Notes: generated by a model from the sequence alone, not told the origin. Shown: positions 24,182 to 33,379, counted from the first letter of the stretch. The stretch: DNA of 64,000 nucleotides from Nocardioides sambongensis (GCF_006494815.1 NZ_CP041091.1:2742501-2806500), one strand, 5' to 3'. Made by a program: numbers and translations.

Positions 24182-25702
24182 TCAGCCGCAGGCGGGGGCG
24201 GGCGGCAGCGGTGCCGGCACCCCGATCTGCGGCATGCCCAGGCCGACCTGACCGGCGCCGGCCGGGGCCGCTCCGTTGACCCGGGCGTCCCAGGCGTCGC
24301 CGGAACGGGTGCGGCGCAGGCCGAGCACCGGCCCGTCCGCGACCAGGTGGTGCGGGGCGGCGTAGGTGATCCGGGTGGTGACCAGGTCGCCGGGCCGCGG
24401 CGCCTCGCCGCCGACCGCCGAGAAGTCGGCCTCGAAGTGGACCAGCCGATTGTCCGGTCCGCGGCCCGACAGCCGGTGCGTCTCGGTGTCCTTGCGGCCC
24501 TCTCCCTCGGCGACCAGCAGCTCGACCTCGTTGCCGACCAGCCGCTGGTTCTCCTCCCAGGCGATCTGGTTGACCAGCTCGACGAGGCGGCCGTAGCGGT
24601 CCTTGACCACCTCGGGGGCGATCTGGTCGGGCAGCGTCGCCGCCGGGGTGCCGGGCCGCTTGGAGTACTGGAAGGTGAAGGCGCCGGAGAACCGGGCGGC
24701 GCGGACCACGTCCATCGTCGCCTGGTGGTCCTCCTCGGTCTCGCCCGGGAAGCCGACGATGATGTCGGTGGTGATCGCCGCGTCGGGCATCGCCGCGCGG
24801 ACCCGCTCGATGATGCCGAGGTACTTGGACTGGCGGTAGGAGCGGCGCATCGCCTTGAGCATCCGGTCCGAGCCGGACTGCAGCGGCATGTGCAGCTGCG
24901 GCATCACGTTCGGGGTCTCGGCCATCGCCTCGATGACGTCGTCGGTGAACTCGGCCGGGTGCGGGCTGGTGAACCGGACGCGCTCCAGGCCGTCGATGTC
25001 GCCGCAGGCCCGGAGCAGCTTGGAGAAGGCCTGCCGGTCGCCGAACTCGACGCCGTAGGAGTTGACGTTCTGGCCGAGCAGGGTGACCTCGGAGACGCCC
25101 TCGGCGACGAGCGCCTCGATCTCGGCGAGGATCTCGCCGGGACGGCGGTCCTTCTCCTTGCCGCGCAGGCTGGGCACGATGCAGAAGGTGCAGGTGTTGT
25201 TGCACCCGACGCTGACGCTCACCCAGGCGGCGTAGGCGGACTCCCGCTTGGTGGGCAGGGTGGAGGGGAAGACCTCGAGCGACTCGAGGATCTCGACCTG
25301 CGCCTCCTCCTGCACCCGGGCGCGCTCGAGCAGCGCAGGCAGCGAGCCGATGTTGTGGGTGCCGAAGACGACGTCGACCCAGGGCGCCTTCCGGGTGATC
25401 GTGGTCCGGTCCTTCTGGGCCAGGCAGCCGCCGACGGCGATCTGCATGCCGGGGTTGGCCTCCTTGGCCGGGGCGAGGTGGCCGAGGTTGCCGTAGAGCC
25501 GGTTGTCCGCGTTCTCCCGGACCGCGCAGGTGTTGAAGACGACGACGTCGGCCTGGGCCGCGTCCGAGGCCTCCCGGTCGAACGGGGCGTAACCGGCGTC
25601 CTCGAGGAGTCCACCGATCCGCTCGGAGTCGTGGACGTTCATCTGGCAGCCGTAGGTGCGGACCTCGTAGGTGCGCGGACGGGCGGACGCGGCGGTGCTC
25701 AT
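24182..25702 (-). CDS. miaB: tRNA-2-methylthio-N6-dimethylallyladenosine synthase
   Basis: Radical-SAM methylthiotransferase acting on i6A37 in tRNA after MiaA. It has 506 residues from ATG 25702. The N-terminal UPF0004 cysteines are C19 in TYGCQMN, the Cys in NTCAVRE and that in GGCLAQ. The radical-SAM cluster is [12 protein letters not shown] (CxxxCxxC). A C-terminal TRAM domain (about 385-460) precedes a ~40-residue Ala/Pro-rich tail ending PAPACG, longer than usual. Upstream residues of the open frame are not MiaB-like. miaB, miaA, dapF and hflX on one strand form a conserved actinobacterial neighbourhood, here interspersed with accessory genes. Confidence 0.96.
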   Translation of the reverse strand: MSTAASARPRTYEVRTYGCQMNVHDSERIGGLLEDAGYAPFDREASDAAQADVVVFNTCAVRENADNRLYGNLGHLAPAKEANPGMQIAVGGCLAQKDRTTITRKAPWVDVVFGTHNIGSLPALLERARVQEEAQVEILESLEVFPSTLPTKRESAYAAWVSVSVGCNNTCTFCIVPSLRGKEKDRRPGEILAEIEALVAEGVSEVTLLGQNVNSYGVEFGDRQAFSKLLRACGDIDGLERVRFTSPHPAEFTDDVIEAMAETPNVMPQLHMPLQSGSDRMLKAMRRSYRQSKYLGIIERVRAAMPDAAITTDIIVGFPGETEEDHQATMDVVRAARFSGAFTFQYSKRPGTPAATLPDQIAPEVVKDRYGRLVELVNQIAWEENQRLVGNEVELLVAEGEGRKDTETHRLSGRGPDNRLVHFEADFSAVGGEAPRPGDLVTTRITYAAPHHLVADGPVLGLRRTRSGDAWDARVNGAAPAGAGQVGLGMPQIGVPAPLPPAPACG

Positions 25703-25847
25703 AACCGTCCCAGGGTACGGCGCCGCCCGGCCCATCCGTGAACTCGCAGACACCCTCCGCACGGGTGTCCGGGACCTGCGTCCGGCACCTGGTCCCACGC
25801 CGGCAATCGGCTGGCGCCGCGGGAGCGACGCCGGGGATCATGGGGGC

Positions 25848-26654
25848 GTGGACCTGCGCACCCGCTACCTCGCCGCCTACGACGAGCAGCTGCGCACCGA
25901 CGCAGAGACGCCGAGCGCGGTCGCGGTGCGTGCGCACGGTCCGCTGCGACTGGTGACCTTCGCCGGCGGACGCGGCTTCGTCACCTACCAGGACCTCGGC
26001 GGCGCGGACGCCGAAGGGATCGAGCGCCTGGTGGTCGACGCCCTCGACCACTTCCGGACCGACCCGGGGATCACCCGGGTGGAGTGGAAGACCCGCGCCC
26101 ACGACGACGCGCCCGGCCTGCACGAGAGCCTGCTGCGGCACGGGTTCGTGGCCGAGGAGACCGAGTCGATCATGATCGGGGAGGCCGCGCGGCTGACGGT
26201 CGACGTACCGCTGCCGGAGGGGGTGGTGCTGCGGCAGGTGCGCGCGGAACAGGACGTCAAGGCGATGAGCGCGATGTGTGCCGAGGCGTTCGGCGACCCG
26301 CCCGCCGAGGGCGCGGAGCTGGCCGATGCGTTGCTGCGTCGCCTGGCCCTGGAGGACGGCACGGACGACGCCATGGAACTGTGGGTCGCCGAGGCCGGGG
26401 GCGCGATGGTCTCGGCCGGACGCCTCGAGCCGGTGCCCGGCACCGAGGTCGCCGGCATCTGGGGTGGCTGCACCCTGCCCGCGTGGCGAGGACGCGGGAT
26501 CTACCGCGCGCTGACCGCGGCCCGGGCCCGCTCGGCCCTGCGCCGCGGCAGGACCCTGATCCACAGCGACTCCACCGAGGACTCGCGCCCGATCCTGGAG
26601 CGCTACGGGTTCCTCCGGGTCTCCGCGACGACGCCGTACGAGTGGCGGCGCTGA
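25848..26654 (+). CDS. GNAT-family N-acetyltransferase
   Basis: 268-residue protein with a C-terminal GNAT domain (about 120-268). The acetyl-CoA pyrophosphate loop is LPAWRGRGIYRALTAA, preceded by AGIWGGCTLP and followed by IHSDSTEDSRPILERYGFLRV. The N-terminal ~115 residues are a less conserved half that resembles a decayed second GNAT unit. Acetyl acceptor unknown. GTG 25848 was chosen because the frame upstream is not protein-like; the 145-bp gap to the divergent miaB holds a small inverted repeat GACACCC/GGGTGTC at 25749-25769. Confidence 0.82.
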   Translation: MDLRTRYLAAYDEQLRTDAETPSAVAVRAHGPLRLVTFAGGRGFVTYQDLGGADAEGIERLVVDALDHFRTDPGITRVEWKTRAHDDAPGLHESLLRHGFVAEETESIMIGEAARLTVDVPLPEGVVLRQVRAEQDVKAMSAMCAEAFGDPPAEGAELADALLRRLALEDGTDDAMELWVAEAGGAMVSAGRLEPVPGTEVAGIWGGCTLPAWRGRGIYRALTAARARSALRRGRTLIHSDSTEDSRPILERYGFLRVSATTPYEWRR

Positions 26655-26666
26655 GGCGGAAGGCTC

Positions 26667-27275
26667 TCAGGGGCGGTCTGCGGGCGCCGGCAGGCTCGTC
26701 ACCAGGTAGCGGTCGTCGCTGATCGTCCGCCCCCAGTACGTCGGGTCCGCCAACCGCGTCAGGTGTGCGCTCCGGCCCGTCTCGCGGACCAGTCGGACGG
26801 TCTCCTCTGCCCGGAGGCCGGCACCGTTGGACCAGAGGCCCTCGACGAGAAGGAGCCTTCCGGACGGCCTCAGCAGCCGGAGCCACCGTTGCAGCGCCAT
26901 GCCGGGATCGGGCAGCGCCCAGAGCACGTGGCGGCACAGCACCACGTCGTACGACGCCGCCGGGACCGGTGGATCGTCGACGTCGGCCTGCACGAACCGC
27001 ACCCCGTCGACGCCCTCCGCCTTGCGTTCGGCCAGCTCGATCATCCGCGGCGAGAAGTCCAGACCGGTCACCGAGTAGCCGACCTCGGCCAGCAGCACCG
27101 AGAGCGTTCCGGTGCCGCAGCCCAGGTCCGCGACGTTTGCCGGCGGCTCCGGGAGCCTGCTCAGCAACAACTCCCGCCACGCGTCGCGCACGACCGGATC
27201 ACGGAGGCCATGATCCGCGGGCTCGTCGAACGCGGCCGCCTCGGCGTCCCACTGTGCGATGTCGTCGTCGACCAC
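26667..27275 (-). CDS. Class I SAM-dependent methyltransferase
   Basis: 202-residue Rossmann-fold methyltransferase: motif I VADLGCGTGTLSVLLAE near residue 45, motif II VTGLDFSPRMIELAERK, VRFVQADVDDPPVPAASYDVVLCRHVLWALPDP, and LLRPSGRLLLVEGLW. GTG 27275 gives VVDDDIAQWDAEA, a normal start for this family. The open frame continues far upstream through the antisense of the DUF222 gene, but that part is not real coding. Acceptor unknown. It is convergent with the GNAT gene (12 bp apart) and divergent from the DUF222-HNH gene. Confidence 0.87.
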   Translation of the reverse strand: MVDDDIAQWDAEAAAFDEPADHGLRDPVVRDAWRELLLSRLPEPPANVADLGCGTGTLSVLLAEVGYSVTGLDFSPRMIELAERKAEGVDGVRFVQADVDDPPVPAASYDVVLCRHVLWALPDPGMALQRWLRLLRPSGRLLLVEGLWSNGAGLRAEETVRLVRETGRSAHLTRLADPTYWGRTISDDRYLVTSLPAPADRP

Positions 27276-27347
27276 CCGCCGACCGTAGCGCCCGCACGAC
27301 GGGGCTTCACCAGCACTTCTGTCGGACCCGGTTGATGAAATCGGGTC

Positions 27348-28652
27348 ATGGCCCTCGGCACCGTCCTCGACCCCACGGGAGCCGAGGACGCCTGCACCGA
27401 GGCCGGTCGGCTCGCCGACATCGCCGCGACCGAGGCGGGGCTCACCCGCTTGCGCATCGCACAGGTGGTCGCCATCGCGGCCTGGGCCGAGCATCACGTG
27501 GTGCGGTCCGGGGAGGACGCCTGCACGCTCACCGAGCGCGGGCTGGACACCGGGCTTCCCGTCGCGGGCGAGGGTGCACCGCTGATCTCGGACTTCGCGG
27601 TCACCGAGCTCGCCGCCACCCTGGGACGCTCCCTGGACTCCGGACGCCACTACGTGGGTCAGGTCGTCGAGCTGGCGCACCGGCTGCCGCGGACCTGGCG
27701 CCGGGTCACCGCCGGCGAGGTGGCCACCTGGAAGGGTCTGCGGATCGCCGACCTCACCCGGCCGCTCCCTGCCGTCGCCGCGGCGTACGTCGACCGCCAC
27801 CTGGCGCCCGTCGCCCATGGCTGCTCCTGGGCGCAGATCGATCGGCTGCTCGACGCGGCACTCACCCGGTTCGACCCGGACGCGGCCCAGCAGCGTCGCC
27901 GGGATGCTGCTGAGCGACGCCGCCTGGACATCCACCTCGACCAGGCCGGGACAGCTGGCACGGTCGGCATCGACGGCGTGCTGGACACCGCGGACGCCCT
28001 CGACCTCGAAGCGGTGATCGGGACGCGGGCGCGCGAGCTCGCCGACCTCGGTTGCGCCGACGCCCTCGACGTGCGGCGGTCCCGGGCCCTCGGCGACCTC
28101 GCCCGTGCCGACCAGCCCCTCGACCTGGGCGCACCGGACACCCGCGAACGCCCGAGGACCGGTCGTCGGGCACGACGGTCCCGCACGGTGGTGCTCCACG
28201 TGCATCTCACCGAGGCCGCACTCACCGGCGGTGGCGCCGTGGCGCGGCTCGAGGAGACCCGGGCACCGGTCACCGTCGACCAGGTCCGCGCCTGGTGCGG
28301 CTCCGCCGGCACGATCCTGGTCCGTCCGGTGCTCGACCTCGCGGCCTGCGCACCGGTCGACGCCTACGAGATCCCGCAACGCCTCCACGACCAGGTGCGG
28401 ATGCGCAACACCCGCTGCGTCTTCCCGCACTGCACCCGGCACGCCACGCGCTGCGACAGCGACCACGTCATCCCTCACGCCGGTGGGGGCTCCACCTGTC
28501 CGTGCAACCTCGCGCCACTGTGCCGTGGGCACCACCGTGCCAAGACGCATGGCGGCTGGACCTACGCCACGCAGTCCCCCGGCACCTTCATCTGGCGCGA
28601 TCCGCACGGGCAGGCGTGGCTCACCGACCCCATCGGCACCCGACCACCCTGA
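27348..28652 (+). CDS. DUF222 / HNH endonuclease (13E12 family) protein
   Basis: 434-residue protein: an N-terminal DUF222 (13E12 repeat) domain of about 300 residues (LADIAATEAGLTRLRIAQVVAIAAW, RRVTAGEVATWKGLRIAD) followed by an HNH nuclease domain. The zinc cysteine pair CVFPHC and CDSDHVIPHAGGG, NLAPLCRGHHRAKTHGGW give the His-Asn-His core. Genomes of this group often hold many copies, which spread as repeated genes; function is not established. ATG 27348 follows a 72-bp divergent promoter gap. I see no flanking direct repeats indicating recent insertion. A 14-bp duplication lies 4 bp after its stop. Confidence 0.92.
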   Translation: MALGTVLDPTGAEDACTEAGRLADIAATEAGLTRLRIAQVVAIAAWAEHHVVRSGEDACTLTERGLDTGLPVAGEGAPLISDFAVTELAATLGRSLDSGRHYVGQVVELAHRLPRTWRRVTAGEVATWKGLRIADLTRPLPAVAAAYVDRHLAPVAHGCSWAQIDRLLDAALTRFDPDAAQQRRRDAAERRRLDIHLDQAGTAGTVGIDGVLDTADALDLEAVIGTRARELADLGCADALDVRRSRALGDLARADQPLDLGAPDTRERPRTGRRARRSRTVVLHVHLTEAALTGGGAVARLEETRAPVTVDQVRAWCGSAGTILVRPVLDLAACAPVDAYEIPQRLHDQVRMRNTRCVFPHCTRHATRCDSDHVIPHAGGGSTCPCNLAPLCRGHHRAKTHGGWTYATQSPGTFIWRDPHGQAWLTDPIGTRPP

Positions 28653-28656
28653 CCCT

Positions 28657-28684
28657 GATCGCCCGACCCGGATCGCCCGACCCG
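28657..28684. repeat. 2 x 14 bp tandem duplication after the DUF222-HNH gene
   Basis: GATCGCCCGACCCG at 28657-28670 repeated exactly at 28671-28684, starting 4 bp downstream of the stop codon. Confidence 0.85.
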
Positions 28685-28709
28685 GCTCCGTCGCCCCGAG
28701 CCGCCCTCA

Positions 28710-29420
28710 TCAAGGCGCCAGCGCGTCCGCCAGCTCGGCCGCGCTGCCCACGACCAGGTCGAAGCGATCCGTGCTCAGCGGCGGGTCCGCGACCGGGCGC
28801 GGCACGTACGCCGTCCGCATGCCCGCCCGCGCCGCGCCACGCAGGTCCCACGCGTGGGCCGCCACCATCAGGACCCGCTCCGGCGCCACCCCGGCCGCGT
28901 CCACCGCGAGCCGGTACGCCGCGGGATCGGGCTTGAACGTCCCGGCGGCCTCGGCCGAGAGGGCGAGGTGCCAGCGGAGTCCCGCGTGCGCGCTCAGCCG
29001 CGCGAGCTGGCCGAGCCCGGCGTTGGAGAGCCCGATTACCAGACGGTCGCGCGCGATCCGGTCGAGGAGGTCCGCGGAGTCCGGCCACGGGTCGGGCAAC
29101 CGCGCGGCACGCACCAGCCCGGCGACGGTGGCGCGGTCCACGGCGGCGTCCCCCTCCGCGAGGACGGTCGCCGCCGCTTCGTGGTCGAGAGCCGCGGCCC
29201 GGGCGAAGCCACGGCGTCCGTCCACGACCGCGGTCTGCGCCGTCCCGGCGACCTCCTGCCAGCGGGCGGTGAGTCGACCGATCTCGTCCTCGTCCGCGCC
29301 GGGCAGGTGTCGACGCAGGGCCCGGCGGATCCCGGAGGCCTCATCGACCATGGTGCCGAGGACGTCGAGCACCACCGCATCGACCGCCCGGAACGGGTCC
29401 ATCGCGCTGCCGTCAGCCAT
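28710..29420 (-). CDS. HAD hydrolase, haloacid dehalogenase type II-like
   Basis: 236-residue HAD-superfamily protein most like (S)-2-haloacid dehalogenases. Motif I is VVLDVLGTMVDE with the nucleophile Asp; motif II Ser is in IGLSNAGLGQL; motif III Lys is in AGTFKPDPAAYRLAV; motif IV region is LMVAAHAWDLRGAARAGMRTAYVPR. Active members hydrolyse C-halogen bonds via an aspartyl ester; many annotated ones lack that activity. ATG 29420 (or 29402) is the likely start; the frame extends further into a 13-bp tandem repeat that is not expected to be translated. It is downstream of and co-oriented with the LacI remnant. Confidence 0.85.
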   Translation of the reverse strand: MADGSAMDPFRAVDAVVLDVLGTMVDEASGIRRALRRHLPGADEDEIGRLTARWQEVAGTAQTAVVDGRRGFARAAALDHEAAATVLAEGDAAVDRATVAGLVRAARLPDPWPDSADLLDRIARDRLVIGLSNAGLGQLARLSAHAGLRWHLALSAEAAGTFKPDPAAYRLAVDAAGVAPERVLMVAAHAWDLRGAARAGMRTAYVPRPVADPPLSTDRFDLVVGSAAELADALAP

Positions 29421-29450
29421 GCACGTCCAACCCGCCTCCCGACCCGCCTG

Positions 29451-29502
29451 TTCCGCGACACCGTTCCGCGACACGACTCCGCGACACGACTCCGCGACTC
29501 TG
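29451..29502. repeat. 4 x 13 bp tandem repeat
   Basis: Four 13-bp units around the core TCCGCGACACGA, starting at 29451, 29464, 29477 and 29490 (first and last slightly diverged). They lie between the end of the LacI remnant and the start of the dehalogenase gene. Confidence 0.88.
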
Positions 29503-29516
29503 CACCGGCGGCCCGG

Positions 29517-29967
29517 TCAGGCCGGTGGCCCGGTGGAGTCGCGCACCACCAGTTCGTAGCCGGCTGTGCGTCACCGTGCCCGCGCGGCCGGCTCCTTCAG
29601 CGCGAGCTCCAGCGCGTGCTCCCCCATGGTCACCATCGGCAGCCGGATCGTGGTCAGCGACGGCGCCAGGTCGCCGGCGACCGCCACGTCGTCGAATCCG
29701 GTCACCGAGATCCGCCCGGGGACGTCGACACCGCGCGACCGCAGCACGGAGAGGATCCCGATCGCCATGTCGTCGTTCATGGCCAGGATCGCGGTCACCT
29801 CGGGGTGGTCGGCGAGGATCCGCTCCGCGGCGCTCTTGCCGCCCGCCCGGGTGAACTCGACCTCGATCACCGGCACGTCCGCGAAGTCCATGCCCGCCTG
29901 CGCGAAGGACTCCGCGACCCCGGCCAGCGGATCGTGGGTCGGTGGCCCGGCCGCTTCCACGCGGGTC
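29517..29967 (-). pseudogene. LacI-family regulator, 5'-truncated with in-frame stop
   Basis: C-terminal part of a LacI-type ligand-binding domain: [61 protein letters not shown] and, after an in-frame TGA (29571-29573), the canonical tail GYELVVRDSTGPP ending at 29519. The DNA-binding domain and roughly the first half of the sensor domain are missing: homology stops near 29967, next to a 9-bp inverted repeat and the start of the divergent glu operon. The TGA needs only one base change from an Arg codon (CGA). A fragment this size cannot bind DNA by itself, so it is most likely non-functional. Confidence 0.85.
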
Positions 29968-29995
29968 ACGGATTGGTCTCGGGGCCCGTGTCGCA

Positions 29996-30023
29996 CTAGC
30001 CGCGGCCCTTCCGGCGCGGCTAG
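29996..30023. promoter_or_regulatory. Inverted repeat upstream of the glu operon
   Basis: CTAGCCGCG (29996-30004) / CGCGGCTAG (30015-30023), perfect 9-bp arms, 10-bp spacer, ending 11 bp before the ATPase start. The position over the expected promoter suggests an operator; a TAGCGT -10-like hexamer overlaps its right arm. It also marks the edge of the LacI remnant. Confidence 0.5.
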
Positions 30024-30034
30024 CGTCACTGCGC

Positions 30035-30796
30035 ATGACGGTGCGCGAAGAGAGCGGCAACGACGCGCTGGTGCGCATGGCCGGTGTCCAGAAGTGGTTC
30101 GGCGACCTGCACGTCCTGCAGGACATCGATCTCGAGGTCGCCCGCGGCGAGGTGGTCGTGGTGATCGGGCCCTCCGGGTCCGGAAAGTCCACGTTGTGCC
30201 GCACCATCAACCGTCTGGAGACCATCGACGAAGGTGCGATCTCGATCGACGGCGCCCCGCTGCCCGCGGAGGGCAAGGCGCTCGCCGCCCACCGTGCCGA
30301 TGTGGGCATGGTCTTCCAGTCGTTCAACCTCTTCGCCCACAAGACGATCCTGGAGAACGTCACCCTCGGCCCGATCAAGGTGCGCAAGAAGCCCAAGGCC
30401 GAGGCCGAGAAGCGCGCCAAGGAGCTCCTCGACCGGGTCGGCGTCGGAGCGCAGGCCAACAAGTACCCCGCCCAGCTCTCCGGCGGCCAGCAGCAGCGCG
30501 TGGCGATCGCCCGTGCGCTGGCGATGGACCCGAAGGTGATGCTCTTCGACGAGCCGACCTCGGCGCTGGACCCGGAGATGATCAAGGAGGTCCTCGACGT
30601 GATGGTCGACCTCGCGGAGCGGGGCATGACCATGATCGTGGTGACCCACGAGATGGGGTTCGCCCGCACCGCGGCCAACCGGGTGATCTTCATGGCCGAC
30701 GGCCAGATCGTCGAGACGTCGGACCCCGAGTCCTTCTTCACCAACCCCCAGAGCGATCGTGCCCAGGATTTCCTCGGCAAGATCCTCAAACACTGA
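30035..30796 (+). CDS. gluA: Glutamate-type amino acid ABC transporter, ATPase
   Basis: Polar amino-acid uptake ATPase of the GluA/GlnQ family, 253 residues. Walker [11 protein letters not shown] near residue 48, Q-loop [12 protein letters not shown], signature [15 protein letters not shown], Walker [13 protein letters not shown] and the switch [19 protein letters not shown] are all intact. The gene order ATPase, binding protein, permease, permease matches gluABCD of corynebacteria. ATG 30035 has no clear Shine-Dalgarno and may be on a leaderless mRNA. The binding-protein gene follows after 13 bp. Substrate (glutamate or a similar acidic amino acid) is inferred from family resemblance. Confidence 0.92.
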   Translation: MTVREESGNDALVRMAGVQKWFGDLHVLQDIDLEVARGEVVVVIGPSGSGKSTLCRTINRLETIDEGAISIDGAPLPAEGKALAAHRADVGMVFQSFNLFAHKTILENVTLGPIKVRKKPKAEAEKRAKELLDRVGVGAQANKYPAQLSGGQQQRVAIARALAMDPKVMLFDEPTSALDPEMIKEVLDVMVDLAERGMTMIVVTHEMGFARTAANRVIFMADGQIVETSDPESFFTNPQSDRAQDFLGKILKH

Positions 30797-30809
30797 GGAG
30801 ACAGAGAAG

Positions 30810-31709
30810 ATGCGCAGGTTGAAATTCGGAATGGCCGCGGCGGCCCTGCTCGTCGCGGGAAGCACGCTCGCTGGGTGCGGAGACGCGGGCGAGGACGGCG
30901 ACGGCGGTGTCGATGTCTCCGCCGAGGACGACTGCGACGGCAAGTTCGACGACGGCACCCCGATGGCTGAGCTGGCCGACGCCGGCTCCATCAACGTCGG
31001 CGTCAAGTACGACCAGCCCGGTCTCGGCTTCATGGACGCCGGGTCGGACATCCCGACGGGCTTCGACGTGGAGATCGCCAAGCTGCTGGTCGCCGACCTC
31101 TGCATCGACCCCGAGGACACCGACGCGGTGAACTACGAGGAGACGATCTCCGACAACCGGGAGCCGTACCTGGAGTCGGGTCGCGTCGACCTCGTGCTGG
31201 CGTCGTACTCGATCACCGACGAGCGCCGCCAGATCGTCGGCCAGACCGGTCCCTACATGGTCACCGGCCAGCAGATCCTGGTGCCGGCCGACTCCGACGT
31301 GGAGTCGATCGCCGACCTGAAGGGTGAGGAGGTCTGCTCCGCGGCCGGCTCGACATCGCTGGAGAACGTCAACAAGGAGGGTGCGGTCGGCGTCCCGGCC
31401 GAGACCTACGGCCAGTGCGCCGAGGACGTCGCCAACGGCACCGTTCCCGCGATGTCCACCGACGGCTCCATCCTGCTCGGCCTCGCCGCCCAGTACGACG
31501 GCGAGCTCAAGGTCGTCGGCGACGAGTTCTCCGAGGAGCGGATCGGCGTCGGCTACTCCAAGGACGAGCCCGAGATGTGCGAGTGGATCAACGGCGTGCT
31601 CGAGGAGTCCTTCGAGAACGGCGACTGGGAGGACGCGTTCAACGCCACGCTCGGCGGCGACGACGTCGAGGTCCCGGAGCCGCCGGCGCTGGACGAGTGC
31701 CAGGCCTGA
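30810..31709 (+). CDS. gluB: Glutamate-type ABC transporter binding lipoprotein
   Basis: Extracellular type II binding protein, 299 residues. Lipoprotein signal MRRLKFGMAAAALLVAG with lipobox LAGC near residue 22, then an acidic Gly/Asp linker. The SBP family 3 fold starts at SINVGVKYDQPGLGF and includes PTGFDVEIAKLLVADL and DLVLASYSITDERRQIVGQTG, typical of glutamate/glutamine-binding proteins. Four further cysteines (near 42, 98, 190, 209 by eye) may form extracellular disulfides, a feature of actinobacterial GluB. A very strong hairpin follows 24 nt after the stop, separating it from the permeases. Confidence 0.92.
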   Translation: MRRLKFGMAAAALLVAGSTLAGCGDAGEDGDGGVDVSAEDDCDGKFDDGTPMAELADAGSINVGVKYDQPGLGFMDAGSDIPTGFDVEIAKLLVADLCIDPEDTDAVNYEETISDNREPYLESGRVDLVLASYSITDERRQIVGQTGPYMVTGQQILVPADSDVESIADLKGEEVCSAAGSTSLENVNKEGAVGVPAETYGQCAEDVANGTVPAMSTDGSILLGLAAQYDGELKVVGDEFSEERIGVGYSKDEPEMCEWINGVLEESFENGDWEDAFNATLGGDDVEVPEPPALDECQA

Positions 31710-31733
31710 GCGGCACCCGCCACTGAACACCAG

Positions 31734-31768
31734 GGTGGTGCGGGGCCCGTCGGGCCCCGCACCACCCC
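31734..31768 (+). terminator. 16-bp hairpin between binding-protein and permease genes
   Basis: GGGTGGTGCGGGGCCC (31734-31749) and its exact complement (31753-31768) with a 3-nt loop GTC, the strongest stem in the window. No U-tract. It is likely to cause partial termination or to shield the gluAB message from 3' decay, giving more ATPase and binding protein than permease. Confidence 0.75.
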
Positions 31769-31804
31769 GCGGTCCTGATGGACCAGCAGAGAGGAAGTCC
31801 CCAC

Positions 31805-32500
31805 GTGGACGTGGTCTGGGAGAACCGTGAAGCCATCCTGATCGGCTTCACGCACACCGTGCTCCTGTTCCTGATCGCCGGCATCGGTTCGTTGCTGCTC
31901 GGCACCGTGATCGCGGCGATGCGGGTCGGCCCGATCGGCGTGCTGCGCGTCGCAGCCGTGATCTACGTCAGCCTGGTGCGGAACACCCCGCTGCTGATGG
32001 TCCTGCTGCTGTTCCGCTACGGACTGCCGAAGCTGAACATCAAGTTCGACTTCGTCGACATCGTGGTGCCCACCACTGCCGGCGACATCCGGCTCAACAA
32101 CATCTTCACCGCCTGTGTGATCGGCCTCAGCATCTACACCGCGGCGTTCGTGGCCGAAGCGATCCGGTCGGGCATCAACGCGGTTCCGCTCGGCCAGGCC
32201 GAGGCTGCCCGCGCCATCGGACTCCCCTTCGGCGGCGTGATGCGCGAGGTGATCCTGCCGCAGGCGTTCCGCGCCACCGTCCCGCCGCTGGCCAGCGTCC
32301 AGATCGCGCTGATCAAGAACACGACCGTCGCCGGTGCGGTCGGCGTGGTCGAAGCCTTCAACGTGATGCGTTCGATGACCAACAACTACGCGGGCTCGCG
32401 GATCGAGATCTTCATCGCGTTCGCCCTGATCTTCGTGGTGCTGGTCGAGGTGTACTCGTTCGCGGCCCACCGACTCGAGCGGAGGTGGAGGATCGCATGA
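31805..32500 (+). CDS. gluC: Glutamate-type ABC transporter permease 1
   Basis: Inner-membrane permease of the HisM/GlnP family, 231 residues, about five transmembrane segments. Recognisable by GFTHTVLLFLIAGIGSLLLGTVIAAMR at the N-terminus and the cytoplasmic EAA loop EAIRSGINAVPLGQAEAARAIGL that docks on the ATPase. GTG 31805 was preferred over ATG 31778 because GAGGAAG lies 6-7 nt upstream of it and the 9 extra residues are not family-like. The stop overlaps the next start (ATGA). Confidence 0.92.
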   Translation: MDVVWENREAILIGFTHTVLLFLIAGIGSLLLGTVIAAMRVGPIGVLRVAAVIYVSLVRNTPLLMVLLLFRYGLPKLNIKFDFVDIVVPTTAGDIRLNNIFTACVIGLSIYTAAFVAEAIRSGINAVPLGQAEAARAIGLPFGGVMREVILPQAFRATVPPLASVQIALIKNTTVAGAVGVVEAFNVMRSMTNNYAGSRIEIFIAFALIFVVLVEVYSFAAHRLERRWRIA

Positions 32501-33348
32501 GCAACAACAGCGTCCTCTTCGACACACCCGGCCCGAAGGCGGCTGCGCGCCACCGGATCTACACGGTTCTCGCCGTCGTCGTCCTGCTCGGTCTGCTCGC
32601 GGTCGCCGTGATGCGCCTGGCCGACAACAACCAGTTCGAGGGCCGCAAGTGGGAGCCCTTCGTCAGTCCGGTCTACATCGAGCGGTTCCTGGTGGACGGC
32701 GTCCTCGAGACCCTGAAGATGGCGGTCGCGGCGATCATCCTCGCCGTCATCTTCGGCGCACTCTTCGGCATCGGAAAGCTCTCCGAGCACCGCCCGCTTC
32801 GGTGGTTCAGCTGGCTGGTCGTCGAGTTCTGGCGAGCAGTGCCGGTGCTGCTGGCAATGGTGCTGGTCTTCTACGTCTGGGGCATCGACCGCGGCGACAC
32901 CGGTGCCTTCTGGAGCGTGGTCGTCGCGCTCATGCTCTACAACGGAGCCGTGCTGGCCGAGGTGTTCCGCGCGGGCATCAACGCAGTGCCGAAGGGTCAG
33001 GTCGAGGCCGCGTACGCCCTCGGCATGCGCAAGACCGCGGTGATGATGCAGATCCAGCTGCCCCAGGCGGTCAAGATCATGCTGCCGGCGCTGATCAGCC
33101 AGATGGTGGTCGCGCTCAAGGACACGAGCCTCGGCTACGCGGTGGCCGCGCCGGGACTCACGAACGTGGCGAAGTTGACCTACAACAGTCCGTCCAACGG
33201 TCAGAACATCATTCCCACCGTGTTGGTCACCGCCGGTCTCTACATCGTGATGAACCTGATCCTCACCTGGATCGCGACCTGGGTGCAGAAGAAGTTCGTC
33301 GGCGAGAAGCGGATCGACGTCGCAGCCGCGGCTGCCGGCCAGGACTAG
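32497..33348 (+). CDS. gluD: Glutamate-type ABC transporter permease 2
   Basis: Second HisM/GlnP-type permease, 283 residues, longer than gluC because of an N-terminal segment with its own transmembrane helix (about 24-43) and a periplasmic stretch DNNQFEGRKWEPF, as in other GluD proteins. The permease core starts at GVLETLKMAVAAIILAVIFGALFGIG, with EAA loop EVFRAGINAVPKGQVEAAYALGM. ATG 32497 follows GGAGG and overlaps the gluC stop by 4 nt. It is the last gene of the operon; a 9-bp hairpin lies 32 nt downstream. Confidence 0.92.
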   Translation: MSNNSVLFDTPGPKAAARHRIYTVLAVVVLLGLLAVAVMRLADNNQFEGRKWEPFVSPVYIERFLVDGVLETLKMAVAAIILAVIFGALFGIGKLSEHRPLRWFSWLVVEFWRAVPVLLAMVLVFYVWGIDRGDTGAFWSVVVALMLYNGAVLAEVFRAGINAVPKGQVEAAYALGMRKTAVMMQIQLPQAVKIMLPALISQMVVALKDTSLGYAVAAPGLTNVAKLTYNSPSNGQNIIPTVLVTAGLYIVMNLILTWIATWVQKKFVGEKRIDVAAAAAGQD

Positions 33349-33379
33349 GGCGCCCCGCGCGCACCCGCGACCTCACCGG

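Noticed and set aside
27348..28652. DUF222-HNH gene as a homing endonuclease inside an intron or intein
   Set aside because: It is a free-standing gene with its own start and stop; neighbours are not interrupted.
29571..29573. In-frame TGA in the LacI remnant read as selenocysteine or recoding
   Set aside because: The gene also lacks its HTH and half its sensor domain, so decay explains the stop.
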